Below, piece by piece: positions 11,749 through 23,422 of a stretch of DNA of 64,000 nucleotides. Made by a program: the position numbers and the translations under genes. Positions within the stretch are counted from its first letter, which is position 1. The number at the start of each line of letters is the position of its first letter. A model generated the notes under the pieces. The model did no database searches. It was given only the letters and a program-made list of their open reading frames with translations, and had not been told where the DNA came from. This stretch comes from Allomyces macrogynus ATCC 38327 (taxonomy: Eukaryota; Blastocladiomycota; Blastocladiomycetes; Blastocladiales; Blastocladiaceae), in the NCBI GenBank assembly GCA_000151295.1, contig GG745350.1, forward strand, positions 207,939-271,938. The letters are read 5' to 3'.

Positions 11749-12776
11749 CTTGGCGGGATGAGGATCTCGAATCAGTGTGTCGAGGAGGAAGAAACCGGTT
11801 GGCCGTGATCACCGGTAACGGGACGCGGGACGGAGGGAGTACTTGAGGGCAAGACAATTCTACGGCATCAACGAACAAGAACACGCGCTCTATGTCGTGA
11901 GGACATTGGCCACTCCATGCTGGCCGGGGAAAACGTGGGCGGGGCTCGTTCTTACGCGTGCAAGTGACCGACCAGGGGGTGCGCGCCCCTGACCCCTCTG
12001 CAATGCAACAGCGACGACGTTTTGCAAGCCCGGGTATCGTCGAGCTAGCCGTGCACGTTTGACCCCCGCATTGTGGCGGAGCCCCACAGCCACACACTTC
12101 CACGATACTGAACGTGCAAAGCGTACGGGCAGAACTGAGTCGAAGTGTCGGACTAAATGGAAGCGTCGCTGCTGCTGGATTTGAACGAGATTCAAGTTGG
12201 AGGAGCGAGCAAACTTGAGCGTCGCCGCTTGCGTCGACAGTCGATGCTCACGACTTTCGGCATCGTCGAGGAGGTTTATGTAGTGCTGGCCGTGCATGCA
12301 CCGCGTTTGAGAAGTTCTTGGCGCGTCGGCGTGGAAACCGCTCATGGATAGAGGAGGCATGGTGCTGTATCAGCGCGCGGCCGGCCCCGCACGATCCATG
12401 GCAGCGCTCTTCTTTGTTTTGCGGCAACCTGTTGTGTGTACCCGCGTTCGCCGCCGCGTCGGCATTCGGCACGCTAAAGGCAGAACGCGGCAGAATGAGA
12501 GTTCGCGTGCCCTTCTGTGTGTGTCGGAGGGGATCATGGTGCAGATTACTGTGGATGGTGGCGCGGGGCCGTGGTGGCGTGCATAGGCGTCCTTGCGCGT
12601 CGTCAAGTCGGCCATCCTCCCTGGGCCTTCTTGTCCCTGCCTCCGGCGACCCCGGTGCCAAGCTCGACCAGCTTGGCGGCGGCCTGTCAATCACAGCAGA
12701 CGATCGAAAGCAAAATCCAAGATTCGATTCTCCACCCTGCGCTGCACACAGACTCACGCATGCGCATGGCCGACCT
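11749..12776. other. Intergenic stretch, nothing recognised
   Basis: About 1 kb between the RING gene start and the SEC8 stop. Minus-strand frames such as 11890-12360 have no recognisable domain. A GGGG/CCCC-rich patch at about 11960-12000 could be a remnant of a dispersed repeat, but no second copy is visible in this window. Confidence 0.4.
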
Positions 12777-15700
12777 TTACCCGGCCACACGCATCCACTC
12801 GCTGAGCCGCTGCACGAGCTCGCGATGTGCGCGCTCGGCGCGTGCCGCAGCACTCGCAATCGCCGGGTCCTCGCTCGCGAGCTTGTCCGGGATCGCGGCC
12901 ACGTCAAACATGAGGTCGAGCATGTTCTTGTACTCGTCGAGCGTGTAGGTCGCGCCATGGTCAGCAATGTCCTCGATCATGCGGTCGGCGCCGAGCAAGA
13001 AAAGCTCGTAGTACCGGCGCGCGTGGTCGAGCCGAATCTCGTGGCACAGCGTCGTGTGCAGCAGATGCTGATGCAATGCGCGAATCGACTGCACCATGCG
13101 ATACACGCCAGCCACGTTGAGCCGCCGCAGGTACCGCACGTTGGCGACGAGGTAGTGCGTGAGCAGTAGCGCGACACCGTCAAAGATGAACTCGCCGTCG
13201 CGCCGCGACAGGGTGCGTTCGCAGAGTGCCTCAAAGACCGACAAGTCGCCATTCAACTGCAGCATGTAGGGCTCCGGGTCCATGGTATCGTCGCCTGACG
13301 TGGCCGGCGCGGGACTGCCAAGCGGCAAGTCATTGGCGGCACTGTTCGGGTCCTCGATGTAGTAGGTCCCCTCGCGCATCGCCAGGTCGGCAAAGTACAT
13401 TGCGTGCACGCGCAGCTCGAGGTGCAGCGTCACGACGCACGTGTCGGTGAGTGCCTGGTACGCATCAAGCAGTTCGTGGAACCGCGCCGTTTGCACGTGC
13501 GGGACGGCCAGCATCATCCACTGTGCGCTCCCTGAGACAGCAGGGCCGTCGTCGCTATCGAGCGGCGACGTGCTTCTCGGGCGCGGGTTGGTCCCGTTGG
13601 CGGCCGCGAGCAATGACGGCGCACTGATGGGCGACGATGGCGCTGGAGCAAGCATGCGACTGCGGCTGCCCATCGTGTTGCTGCGTTCGAGATCGCCGCC
13701 GACCGCACCCGACTCGCGGAACTCCTGCGACATGGACAGGTCGCCCTGGCTCGCCGAAAGGACCGGATCCGACATGAGCAGCAGCGCGTCCTCGACGCGC
13801 GTTTCCATGAGCTTGACCATTTCTTGCCGGAACCATTTCTAAACGAAGCCGACATTTGATCAGCTTTCCAGAGAAGTTCAAAATCAAGACCAAGTCGAGT
13901 TGGTCACGTACCAAACTCTCGCGCAACGCCGCCATCAGCTCCAACCGCTTCGGGTCGAAAATCAGCTCAGACCGCTGGAACGACCGGTCGTCGCACAGCC
14001 GCGCCTCGAGCAAGATCTCTTGCACGTTGAACCGCTCGTTCATTTCGTAATTGGGCTCCACGTCGTCGCGGAAGAGCGTGTTTTGCGTGACAATGTGCAC
14101 CAAATCCGGGTGCTGCGCCCAAACGCCCGAGACGCACTCTTGCACGTGGCCGTCGGCAACCGTCGATACGCACGTCTTGTACTTGGCAAAACACTTTTCA
14201 AGGTACTTGGAGAGCACGTCCTCGATCATGCGCAGGTACTCTTGCTTGTGGAACGGCACGTGCCACATGGTCGCGCACAGCGACTGGATCAGCGAAAGCA
14301 GGCTTGTTGCGCTCTATCAATTTTTGAGATCCGGCGAGCGTGAGCGAGCAGAGATGAGTCTCGCTCCAGAGCGCGAAACGGACCTGCAGCAACTGGTCGT
14401 CGCCCACCACAAACCCGTCGGGTCCGTTGATGTACTTGTGCACGTAGGTCTGCACCTTGGCCTCGATACTCGGAATGTACGTGGCCAGCAAAAAGTCGTC
14501 GAGGAACTGGCCGTACCGGCTGCCCGACTCGCTACGCTCAACTCGTGTTAGTTTCAAGTCAACTCACTCGCAAACACCATCCACTACTCAGACGAGGACC
14601 GCACCAATTTGCCAATGACACGAGCCGCGTCATGAAGTCCATGACCGGGCGGTAAATGACTGTGATGTACTCGGCGTCGGGCTCGGCAAACAGCGTCTTG
14701 TGCCGCCGACGCTGTGCGAGCGCGTACTTGTCGGGCACGTGCGACTGGATTGAGGCCGGCTCTTGCCCAGCCATGGGCGCATTCGTCGTGCGTGCAGCCG
14801 CGAGCCCCGCCGCATTGGACACGGCGTTCGACAGCTGCGCTTTGTAAAACTTGCTCACAGACGCATACGCGTCAGACCGGTCAAATTTGAACACGGTCGC
14901 TGCGAGTGCCGGAGATCCACCGGGTCGCGACGTGCCCGGCTCGGCGCTGGGTGGGAGCAAGTCCGTGATGAGTAGGTCGGTCGTGGACCCGCGGGACTGG
15001 ATGTTGTCGACCATGATGTGCTCAATCTAGCCAGCTGGGTGGTGAAAACACGAGCTCCGTGCATGACGCAATCAATACAGGGTCCGACTGCCCGTACCTC
15101 CTCGTGCACCGCCTCGGCAATATCCTCCACCGTGTAGACGGGCAGTGCGTCCACGCGATTCCCAGCGCGCTCAAACGCGGTCCGTCGCGACATGGCATCG
15201 ACCAAGTTACAAATCAGCTTGTGCCCCTCGACGACCGCCTCGAGTTTCGCGCACAACGTCGCCGTCAATTCGCGCAACGCCGCAAACCGCGCCTCCTTGG
15301 CGCGCGTATCCCGCAGCGCGTGCGCGTCGACCATCCCCCTTGCACCAGTCGGTCGCGGCACCGGCTCGGCCGTGCTGATCGCGGGTGCCGTCATGGCCGC
15401 GGCCTTGGCGCGGTCACTTGCCTCCTCGAGACACTTGTCGACGAGCTCAAACAGTTCGCGCGGCACGCGCTGGTGCACAGCCGCGAGCCCGTCGGCCAGT
15501 TGCCCAAGCGCAACGAGCGCCTCGAGACACAGAGTCATGAACCCGACCGAGTCGGCCTCAGGGTGCTCGTCCGGGTGCTCGTGCGCGAGGACTCCGTCGT
15601 CGTCGTCGTCGCCACCGCCAACGTCCACGTCGCTCGATGCGCCACCGCCCCCGTCGAGCGTGATCGCGTTATCAGCCCAGGGCGCGGTGCGATTCAGCGA

Positions 15701-17022
15701 CGTCCCGTTGACGGGGGAACGCGTCGCGACCAGGTCGCGGAGACTGTCGGAAATGGAGCTGCGTGGACCGCCGGCGCTAGTGGGCGGGACCATTGACCGT
15801 CGGCGGCCGCCGGCGCCAATGGCAGCTGCCGGGCCCAGAGTCGACGTGGAGATGGAGCTCGCGCGTGCGGCCGAGGTCGTGTAGGCGATACCGTTGGCGG
15901 CCGCGTAGTTGGTCCACCGGTCTTCGGCGTAGGGCGACTTGAGGTAGACGTGATTGCTGAGGTCGTTGACGATGCTCTCAAAAATGGACTGGCGAGAGAG
16001 GAAATCCTGTCAGTCGAAGAATAGGCGGAGAGGGGCGAAAAAAGCGGAGAGGGGCGAAAAAAGCGAATCGCACCTCCTTGAACAGCCCAAGCTGCTTGCG
16101 CACATCGTCGAGAGCGCCGATGCGGCGGCACTCGGGCCCGTTGATGGTCTTGGTCGCATTGTTGAGCGTCTTGACGGCCGAGTAGTAGTACTTGCCCGCG
16201 ACGAGCTGCTCAATTTGGCCGGGCGCATTCCTCATCTCTTCGCTGGGCAACGATGATGAGAGGGCGATTCAGGTCGCTTATACGAACAAGGGATGGGAAC
16301 ACGAACATGACGTCCATGATGCGCAGCATTTCCTTGTACACGAGACTCTTATTCCAGAGCCCCATGAGGTCGAATTCTTTGAGCTGCAAATGGTCGCGCG
16401 ATTGCAAGAGCATGGCCTTCATCGACTGCAAACGGCGCTGCACGTCTGATGCGGGAACGGCATCAGAAACGAGCATCACAAATGCGTGAAGGTCGACGAA
16501 GACGCACCGTTCATGCCCTCGACCGTCTCTGAGTAGTACTGGATCGAGAAATTGAAGCTGTGGTGATAGTCTGTCGTGGTCACGGTGGATCAGCGCGAGT
16601 TCAAAGACCACAACTCATCCAGACAAGCAGCGCAGCCTCATACCGTCGACAATCGTATCGATCGACGGCTCGAGCCGGCCGAGTACGTCGTCAAACGCGC
16701 GCACCGAGCGCGCGCCGGGGCTCTCGAGCAGTTGCATTGCCACCGGCACGTCCTGAAAGTCGTCTTGCAGCATGAACGGCCAGTTGGTGCGAATCTCGGC
16801 CATGGCGTCCTCGACGCGCGGATGCAGCGGAATGTCTTCGGCATTGCTCGGTCTGCGCGACGGCATCGGGCTCGCATCGTCGGGCGTGATGTACCGCTGC
16901 CGGTACTTGTCGATGCGTTCGCGAGACCGCGACTGCGATTTGGGCGGGAGCGCGCCCGGCTGCTGCATCGGCGCGCCTGCGCCCGTGGATTGGTCGCGGC
17001 GCGGGAAGGCTGGACGCGACAT
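12777..17022 (-). CDS. SEC8: Exocyst complex subunit Sec8/EXOC4 (9 exons)
   Basis: Sec8 is a subunit of the octameric exocyst, which tethers secretory vesicles to the plasma membrane. Exons: 17022-16644, 16570-16508, 16445 to ~16312, ~16235-16074, 15988-15098, 15026-14605, 14531-14384, 14283-13912, 13838-12777; about 1,210 residues. Family features: the N-terminal block with AMAEIRTNWPFML, then VQRRLQSMKAMLL, the NAPGQIEQLVAGKYYYSAV segment, and the C-terminal helical rods (FDGVALLLTHYLVANV, TLDEYKNMLDLMFDVAA). Phases agree at all joins except between exons 3 and 4, where several GT/AG pairs fit. The 15097-15027 intron must use a TAG acceptor to keep the frame. Ser/Gly-rich inserts (e.g. VDVGGGDDDDDG) are lineage-specific. 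The ATG at 17022 has a good context; a 91-codon minus-strand frame just upstream (17337-17062) may be an upstream ORF. Confidence 0.9.
16025..16062. repeat. 19-bp tandem duplication inside a SEC8 intron
   Basis: Two perfect copies of GCGGAGAGGGGCGAAAAAA at 16025-16043 and 16044-16062, inside the 16073-15989 intron. On the sense strand they supply a duplicated pyrimidine-rich tract upstream of the acceptor. Confidence 0.9.
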
Positions 17023-18429
17023 GGTGGCTGCAGCTGTGGGGCTGGCCCAAAGCGTGAGAGATCACGACGGATCCGACTGCCACGACGATTCGACGGCAAC
17101 GGATGGAATCAGGGAAGCCTTGAGTGCGTAGAAAAGTTGCGCCAAGTGGCGATATTGGTGGTCAAATGTCGAAGGGGCCAGCTTGCGAGCACATCGTCGC
17201 TGCTGTGCTGCCGACGTCAACGACGACTCAAATGTCGGCGTCGTGTCCCGTGACCGCGTTTTCTCCTTGTGTTGCTCGGCCATCCGGACTGCAATCGACT
17301 TCAACGAAGATAGGGAGTCCTCGACCTTGCCGTGCATGCTTGCGTTAGGAAGTGGCCGTGCTTACTGGAAGACTGGAGGTCGTGCACGTGGCTGTAGCCG
17401 TTAGATTTTCGAGAAATGTCATGACCAGTAATTAGGGCAGACGCAATGTCAGCCGCATGGAAGCTTCACGCTCATCGTCAATAAACTGGCAGTGCTTCAA
17501 TCATTTCAAGGTTCATCATTAGCAGGCATCATCGCTTGTTTAAGCCTCGAACCAGCAGTCGTGACCCAAGCGCACTTCGTCATTTCGAGACTTCTTTTTG
17601 AACCGCAACACGTTCACTTTGCATCCTCACGCATCGTTGTTGTGATCGTTGCTGCTGTTTCAGCATGTCGGCTCTTGATAGGTGCCCATGACGGCACAAG
17701 ATCAGCCGTCCGTGGGGAGGAGCAACACCGCCTTTCATTCCATGGTGTCTAAAATTGATGAGAGATGGACTGAGGCCTGATTGTGCCTTGTTGCTGTTTC
17801 CTCCATGGCTTCTCGCTTGTTGAAGTGATCACAATGCCCCCTGCTGGGGTTGGGCACCTCTTTATGACAACTTTCAAACCTTGTCACTTGGACGTCGGAC
17901 GGGAATCGGACCAACTGAACTGATCATAACGGATCAGGAAGCGGTGGAGCTGGCTGTGGTGTATTCTGCAGCTCGACCTCCATGCCAGAACCACTGTGGA
18001 CAACTGTCGTCCTTGAGAGGCTTGCCACAACGATTGTTTGCCCTTTCGGTCCTGATGCGAGGTTCAGCGCCCTCAGCACCTTCATAACCTGAGCAGTCTG
18101 ACGGTTGCTCCTCCAGCAGCAATTTCGCGACAACTTATAGTATTTCGGCCGTGCGCGAGGACATGACGCTAGGCAGAGTATGAGATGAGCGTACCATTGA
18201 AGCTGGTCAAGTGCAATGCGATGTAATGTGGCCAAGGGCTAGGACGCTGCTGTGAGCGGGGAAAAGAATGGGGCCACAAAATAGCAAGCAGCAAGCAGGC
18301 TGCGGCCGTGGGCAAGAAGACGCTTCTCAAGAATGAAGCTGGGCTAGAGCGAACTAACCAATTGTGTTGACAACCGGCCGCCAATGCGAACAGGACAACA
18401 GCCAACAATCACTCGCTCAACGTCTGCAT
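17023..18429. other. Intergenic stretch; possible upstream ORF of SEC8
   Basis: About 1.4 kb. Near SEC8 a minus-strand frame of 91 codons (17337-17062) ends 40 bases before the SEC8 ATG and could be an upstream ORF in its leader. No homologue was recognised. The rest is less GC-rich than the surroundings and shows no gene or RNA. Confidence 0.4.
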
Positions 18430-19884
18430 TCATAAATCAAACCGAACCCACCGAGAAATACCACTTTCAACTGGTGCGTCCGTTGGCAGCCACACGACAG
18501 CACAATTCGGCCAATCTCTCCACTTCTCATAGAGGCGGACAAGCGCGCAAAACCCATTACCCGGCCTCGTTTCCCTCATCATACGGACGTTGAACACATG
18601 CCGGATCACTTGGCGCGCATTCTCGTTGACGTTTTGCGTAAACCCATCGTCAAAGGCGACCAATACCGAGACACGCAGTTCCTGCTCGTTCATGACAGCG
18701 TTTACCGCCGCCTGCAGCTTTTCTGAAACAAAAATGTCAGATTTCGTGTCGAACCATTGTACGGTGCCGATGCGGTCAGCATAGACGGAAAACAACGCCA
18801 GTCCACCCTTTCGCTGAGTCGTGACAAGGACCCCATCCACAAAGACTTCTGCGTCAGCTCGGCCACCACGCGTGGCCACACGGCCCCAAACTTGCCGCCT
18901 GGTGAACCCGCCGGACCGCTCCAGGTAATGCGGCACATAGTCTTTGAGAGACTCCATGGCGTAGGTCTTTTCGAACCGCTTGGTCGGGATCCCATCCTTG
19001 GCGTCGCGAATGCCTCCAACTTGGGCCACGGTCTTTGGATCGTCGACCCGCGCGCAGAACGCCCACGGTTCTTCCCGTGAACTACCGTCCTTGACAATCC
19101 CTGTGGCCCCAAGCGCATCGATTTGGCGCAACGTGCCCATGGTCAGACCAGGCCAGAATCGCCCATGGCCGACCATGATGATCACGTCACCAGGCGCAAT
19201 AGCTGTCGCGAGAAATCGGTGCAGTCGCGCATCGTCAGGGGCGTCGCGCATTGTTGTGTCATAGGTCATCACAGACATGTCGAGCTTGCCCAGCCCGCAG
19301 GTCGTTGCGGCCTTGATGTGCACGACTGTCATGCCTGGCGTCTCGATTTGGTATTGAATGTGCTTGCCAATAGCGATGATGCTCTTGTGACCTCGCGAAA
19401 TCGCAAAGGGGCCGCAGGCATTCGCTGAAACGGTGACCGTGTTGGGTAGGGCCGACGATGGTGAAGGCGCTGAGCTGGCCATAATTATTGATGATTCGCG
19501 CTGGCCGTGGTTGCAAGTGCGGGATGAGGTTGAACAGCTGCTGGTTGGTCGAACTTGCTTGCGCTTGGGTTCCGTTCCTTGCGACTGTTTGGGGAAGGGA
19601 GATGACGTGGAAAAACTGGCTGGCGCTTGCACACCAGAAGCGAGTGAAGCGACGGTTGAGGAGCCTTGTGACGTGGAAGCCTGAAAAGGACGTGGAAGAA
19701 CAGTGTCCCTTTTCTTGGTCAGTCGTTCTATCGACCCTTGCCTTGGTTCCCTTGATTCAAGGACACGACGTTGCAGTGTTTGTCGATATGCGCACCATGT
19801 CCTCAGTGTGGAAAGTTGATTGGGTGTGCTAGAACTGTAATACCTGCATTTGTCAATCTCCATGCATGACAAGGGCACTGGCAT
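18430..19884 (-). CDS. Protein with ILEI/FAM3-like domain
   Basis: Single open frame of 484 residues from ATG 19884; an internal ATG (residue 135) is an alternative start that would drop a basic Ser/Thr/Gln-rich leader. Residues ~165-285 resemble the interleukin-like EMT inducer (ILEI) fold of FAM3/PANDER and POMGNT1. Features are a beta strand with VVHIKAATTCGLG, a MTYDT turn, a helix with RLHRFLATAIAPGDVIIMVGHG, then LRQIDALGATGIVK and a strand with EEPWAFCARVDD. Metazoan domains use the same order: self-marker DT, D-x-x-x-L-x-x-F, G-D-I-V, L-x-x-L-G and W-A-F. The region after it (~290-484) is of unknown type, with FVDGVLVTTQRKGG and IRHVFNVRMM segments. No clear signal peptide was seen. 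Function in fungi is unknown; the domain binds sugars in POMGNT1, so a lectin-like role is possible. Confidence 0.65.
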   Translation of the reverse strand: MPVPLSCMEIDKCRYYSSSTPNQLSTLRTWCAYRQTLQRRVLESREPRQGSIERLTKKRDTVLPRPFQASTSQGSSTVASLASGVQAPASFSTSSPFPKQSQGTEPKRKQVRPTSSCSTSSRTCNHGQRESSIIMASSAPSPSSALPNTVTVSANACGPFAISRGHKSIIAIGKHIQYQIETPGMTVVHIKAATTCGLGKLDMSVMTYDTTMRDAPDDARLHRFLATAIAPGDVIIMVGHGRFWPGLTMGTLRQIDALGATGIVKDGSSREEPWAFCARVDDPKTVAQVGGIRDAKDGIPTKRFEKTYAMESLKDYVPHYLERSGGFTRRQVWGRVATRGGRADAEVFVDGVLVTTQRKGGLALFSVYADRIGTVQWFDTKSDIFVSEKLQAAVNAVMNEQELRVSVLVAFDDGFTQNVNENARQVIRHVFNVRMMRETRPGNGFCALVRLYEKWRDWPNCAVVWLPTDAPVESGISRWVRFDL

Positions 19885-20404
19885 GAAGGGGCAGCATAAA
19901 ACGCTTTACTCAGCGTAAAGTAACTTGAGACAGATCCATGGACGTCTCAAGAACAGAGGGTTTGCTCTAGTGCTCAAACCATTGCCGCTCTGTGAAAATC
20001 CTTCCTCTGCTGTGCCTGACGCAGGTGTCTTTTGCCCCAAAATGTTATGGGTCAGGAGCATTCACCATCCACCCCGCGCATCGAATCCGCTGTTGGTTGG
20101 CACGGACGGGTTGAGCCAGTTCTGGCAGTCGCCATCCTTGCGAGATCAACGCGTCAATGCTGTCCATGCAATGGCATCAGACGGAACTTACCATCGTTCC
20201 TCATCGTGAGGTCAGTTGCATGATGCATCCACATCATGCCATCGGCACCACATCCTCTTCCATCATCCCAACCGTCTTCCTCTTGACTGTATTGATGTAT
20301 GTATTTCCGCAAAACACAACTGAACCTCGCAATCCAATCCAAACCAAACTTCAGCTCGCCATCTCCCTCCACCAACCCATCCCTCGCATTCTCTCCACGA
20401 CGGC
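19885..20404. other. Intergenic stretch, nothing recognised
   Basis: About 520 bases between the ILEI-like gene start and the SEC21 stop. No gene or repeat supported. Confidence 0.5.
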
Positions 20405-23400
20405 TCACCCCTGCAACGCCTGCGCCACCACCTGCGCGACCTCCGGGACCCCCGCACGCACGGCCACCTCCATGGCGACCGCCTGCGCCCCGGCATCCAA
20501 GACCATCCGCACGCGCACGAGTACAGGGACGCCTCCCAAAAACACGCCACCGAGCACCAACGTATGCGCGTGCTTTTCAGCTGGGACCATGTTGGACCCT
20601 TCGAGCGCGCGCATCCCGAGCAAATCCACAATCTGCGCGACCGCCACCGCGAGCGTCGGAATCCCCGGCACCTGCAGCGTCTCGACGACCTGGGACGGCT
20701 CATCGAGCGCATCCCACGCGGACGAAAAGTCCGGCACGGTCGTGGGCAGCATGTAATCGGCCAAGGTAATGTCGACGTCCTCGACGGCAAATTCCTCTGG
20801 GTACCCCTGGTCCGAATCCGGCACGTGCGTGACCGGGTCGCAGTCCTTGACGGTCATCGTCAACTTGGTCGCAAACGAGACGGTCGGCACGGCACCGGGC
20901 GCTCGCTGGAACGCGACAAACACGCGTTGCGCGTCGTGTGCTTTCAGTGACGCGATCGGCACAACCGCCATCTGTTTCATGACGGTATCGATCGGGGTGT
21001 CCGGGACCAAAGAGACGGCCACGTTCTCGAGCAAGACTTCGGGCATCGTGTTGACCACCTCGATTTCCAGGACCAGCCAGTCGCGGAAGACGTGTTTCAC
21101 GACCGACACGTGGTACTCGAGCTCGCGGTCCGTCAGCGGCACGGCGGTCGTCGACTTGAACAAAGTCGGCAGGAGCGGCGCCAACAACGGCTCCTTTTCG
21201 AGCCACTGCGTCGACGCACCCGTGGGGCCCGCCGCGGCCGCTGCGGGCGTCGGCGTCGCGGGTCCCAACGTCGGCGTCATCGTGCGCATCGCCGGGGATC
21301 CGAGCATCGGCGAATTCATTGCGCCGCCGCGGGTCGGGGACCCGGCCCGACGGCGTGCCGGCACCAGTTCGGCCTTGGGGATCCGCGGGACCGCAGCCAC
21401 GTCGACGGCGCTCGTGAAATCGCCAGCGGCCGTGTAGTGCGCGAGCTTGGCCTGCAACGTCGGCACGGCCAGGACCGTATCGTTGAGCAGGTACTGCGCG
21501 CGCAACTCGGCCTGGTCGAGCGCGGCCAGGTTAAATGTCGCGCGGTCGCGCACTTCGTCGTCCGGGTCGTCGAGGCATCGGGTGAGCAAGACACGCACGG
21601 TCGGGCGCACAGCGTCCACGTGCGCGCCAAACGCGGCGAGCGCCGTGACGGCGGCCGCGCGCACGTTCGAGTTTTCGAGAATGACGCGGTTGTAAATGTA
21701 CCGCAGGTACTTTGCCGGGTCGCGCGTCTTGGGTCCTTCGGCGCCGAGCAAGTGCAGGATGCGCACAGCAAGTTTGGTGAATTCGCAGTCTTCGATGAAC
21801 TCGCACAGGTGCGCGAGCGCCGTTTCGAGACAGTCGGGCAGGACCTTGACGAGATCGAAAATGGCTTCCACGACCGATCGCTTGTACTCGTACCCCGCCT
21901 TCGTCGCGCAGGACCGACGCGAGAAAGCTGAGCATGACGGCTTGCTTGGCGGGGAACTTGACGGCCAAGACGCGGATCGCGTCAATGATGATCACCTTGA
22001 ACTCGTCGGAGATTTCCGACATGAACGACGAGATTTGTTTCATGAGCCGGTCGACCGACGACTCGGTGCCCGTCTTGAGCAAGGTCGTGATGGCAAACGT
22101 CGCAATCGACCGGTTAGAGTCGGACACGAGCTGCTCCATGTCGAGGTTGCATGTGGTCACGAGCGACGCGTTCACTTGCGCCAACTGGTGCAGCGTGCGC
22201 AGCGCCGCAAACTTGAGCGCTGGTTTCGGCGAGACCAGCAGTTGCTGCAGCGCCGTGACCGCCGGCTGCACCTGCGTCGCCGTCAAGGACGCGGGCGTCG
22301 AGTTGACCATCGACACGAGCGCGCGCGCCGCCTCGAGCATGACCATGTCGTTGTTGTTGCACAGCGACTTCAGGTACTCGTACATGGCCGCGGACAGCGA
22401 CCCGTCGACCGACACCATGTTTTTCCCGCCAAACGACGCCGACTCGTCCTCGCAGCACTTGACGGCGAAACGGACGAGCATGCACTGCGCCCACTGCGAC
22501 CGGACATTCGACGTGCGCGCGAGCGACTGCACCAGCTTGGCGACGGCCATCCGGTCGGCTTGCCGGATCAGATACAGCAGGCCGAGCGCGTGGTACTGGA
22601 CAATGTACCCTGTCGACAAGTAGGCCGACGGGCTCGTGGAAGTCACCTTGGGCGACGTCAGTGCCTCTTGCACTTCATTCACCCACCGGCGGACCAGGTC
22701 GCGCGCAACGGGGAACACGTGGTAGGACGAGACGAGCGCGGCCGTCGAGACGGCCGCGGTGCGATCGACAATTGCCTGTTTCAAGAACCGTTCAATCGCC
22801 GGAATTGTCGACGGGTCCATGATGCGGCAAATCGCGCGCAGGGCGTTGGCGCGGTGGCAGACATTGGTGCCGAGAACTGCGCCGGGCCCCGCCCCGGCAC
22901 CGAGGGCGGCCGAGGCCGAGGACAGGGACGTGGTGCGCGACCCAAATGAGAACCCGAAACTGGCGGCGGCCGAGGAGAGCAGGTTGGGCGAGGCAAACAG
23001 TTCCTCGGGCTTGGCGTTGATGTCCTTGGTGAGCGAGGACGTGACCATGAGCACGTCGTCGGCCTTGTCGGCAAGTTCCTTGATGAGCAGGTAGATGATT
23101 TGGCGCAGGCCCGGGTCCTTGTTTTGGAAGAGCTTGGTGGTGGCGAAAAACAGGTCGGTGGCCTCGGCGCGCGTCAGGTGCTCGCCCGTGTAGAGTAAGG
23201 TCAGGACTTTGCCGAGCAGCAGGCGCGACTTGCGCGGGTTGAGCGGCGTCTCGTTGAAGACGCGCGTCTCGAGCAGCACCTGCGACTTGTCGTAGAAGAC
23301 GCCGCGCGACTCTAGGATCGATCAGATCAGGCCAGAGGTGAGGACCCGCGTGCGGCGCGATTGGGCAGCAAGAGCGAGCGGCAGTGCGCACCGGCGTCCT

Positions 23401-23422
23401 CGTCCTTTTTCCCAAAGCTCAT
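20405..23422 (-). CDS. SEC21: Coatomer subunit gamma (COPI), apparent 1-nt frameshift
   Basis: Gamma-COP is part of the COPI coat that moves cargo from Golgi to ER. Exon 1 is 23422-23392 (MSFGKKDEDA). After an 80-nt intron (23391-23312, TAG acceptor), exon 2 starts at 23311 and continues with YDKSQVLLETRVFNETPLNP and the adaptin-type trunk (TKLFQNKDPGLRQ, VMVTSSLTKD-like). Near 21893-21897 the frame breaks: the first part reads LRDEGG and then loses homology, while the expected continuation YEYKRSVVEAIFDLV is in the next frame. Removing one base from the G4 run restores 978 residues. No intron can explain it, since the segments abut. The C-terminal appendage domain (LEKEPLLAPLLPTLF, EYHVSVVKHVF) is intact to the stop at 20405. 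Sequencing or assembly error is the likeliest cause. Confidence 0.92.

Noticed and set aside
11890..12360. 156-codon minus-strand frame, considered as transposon remnant
   Set aside because: No transposase motif, terminal repeat or second copy seen in the window.
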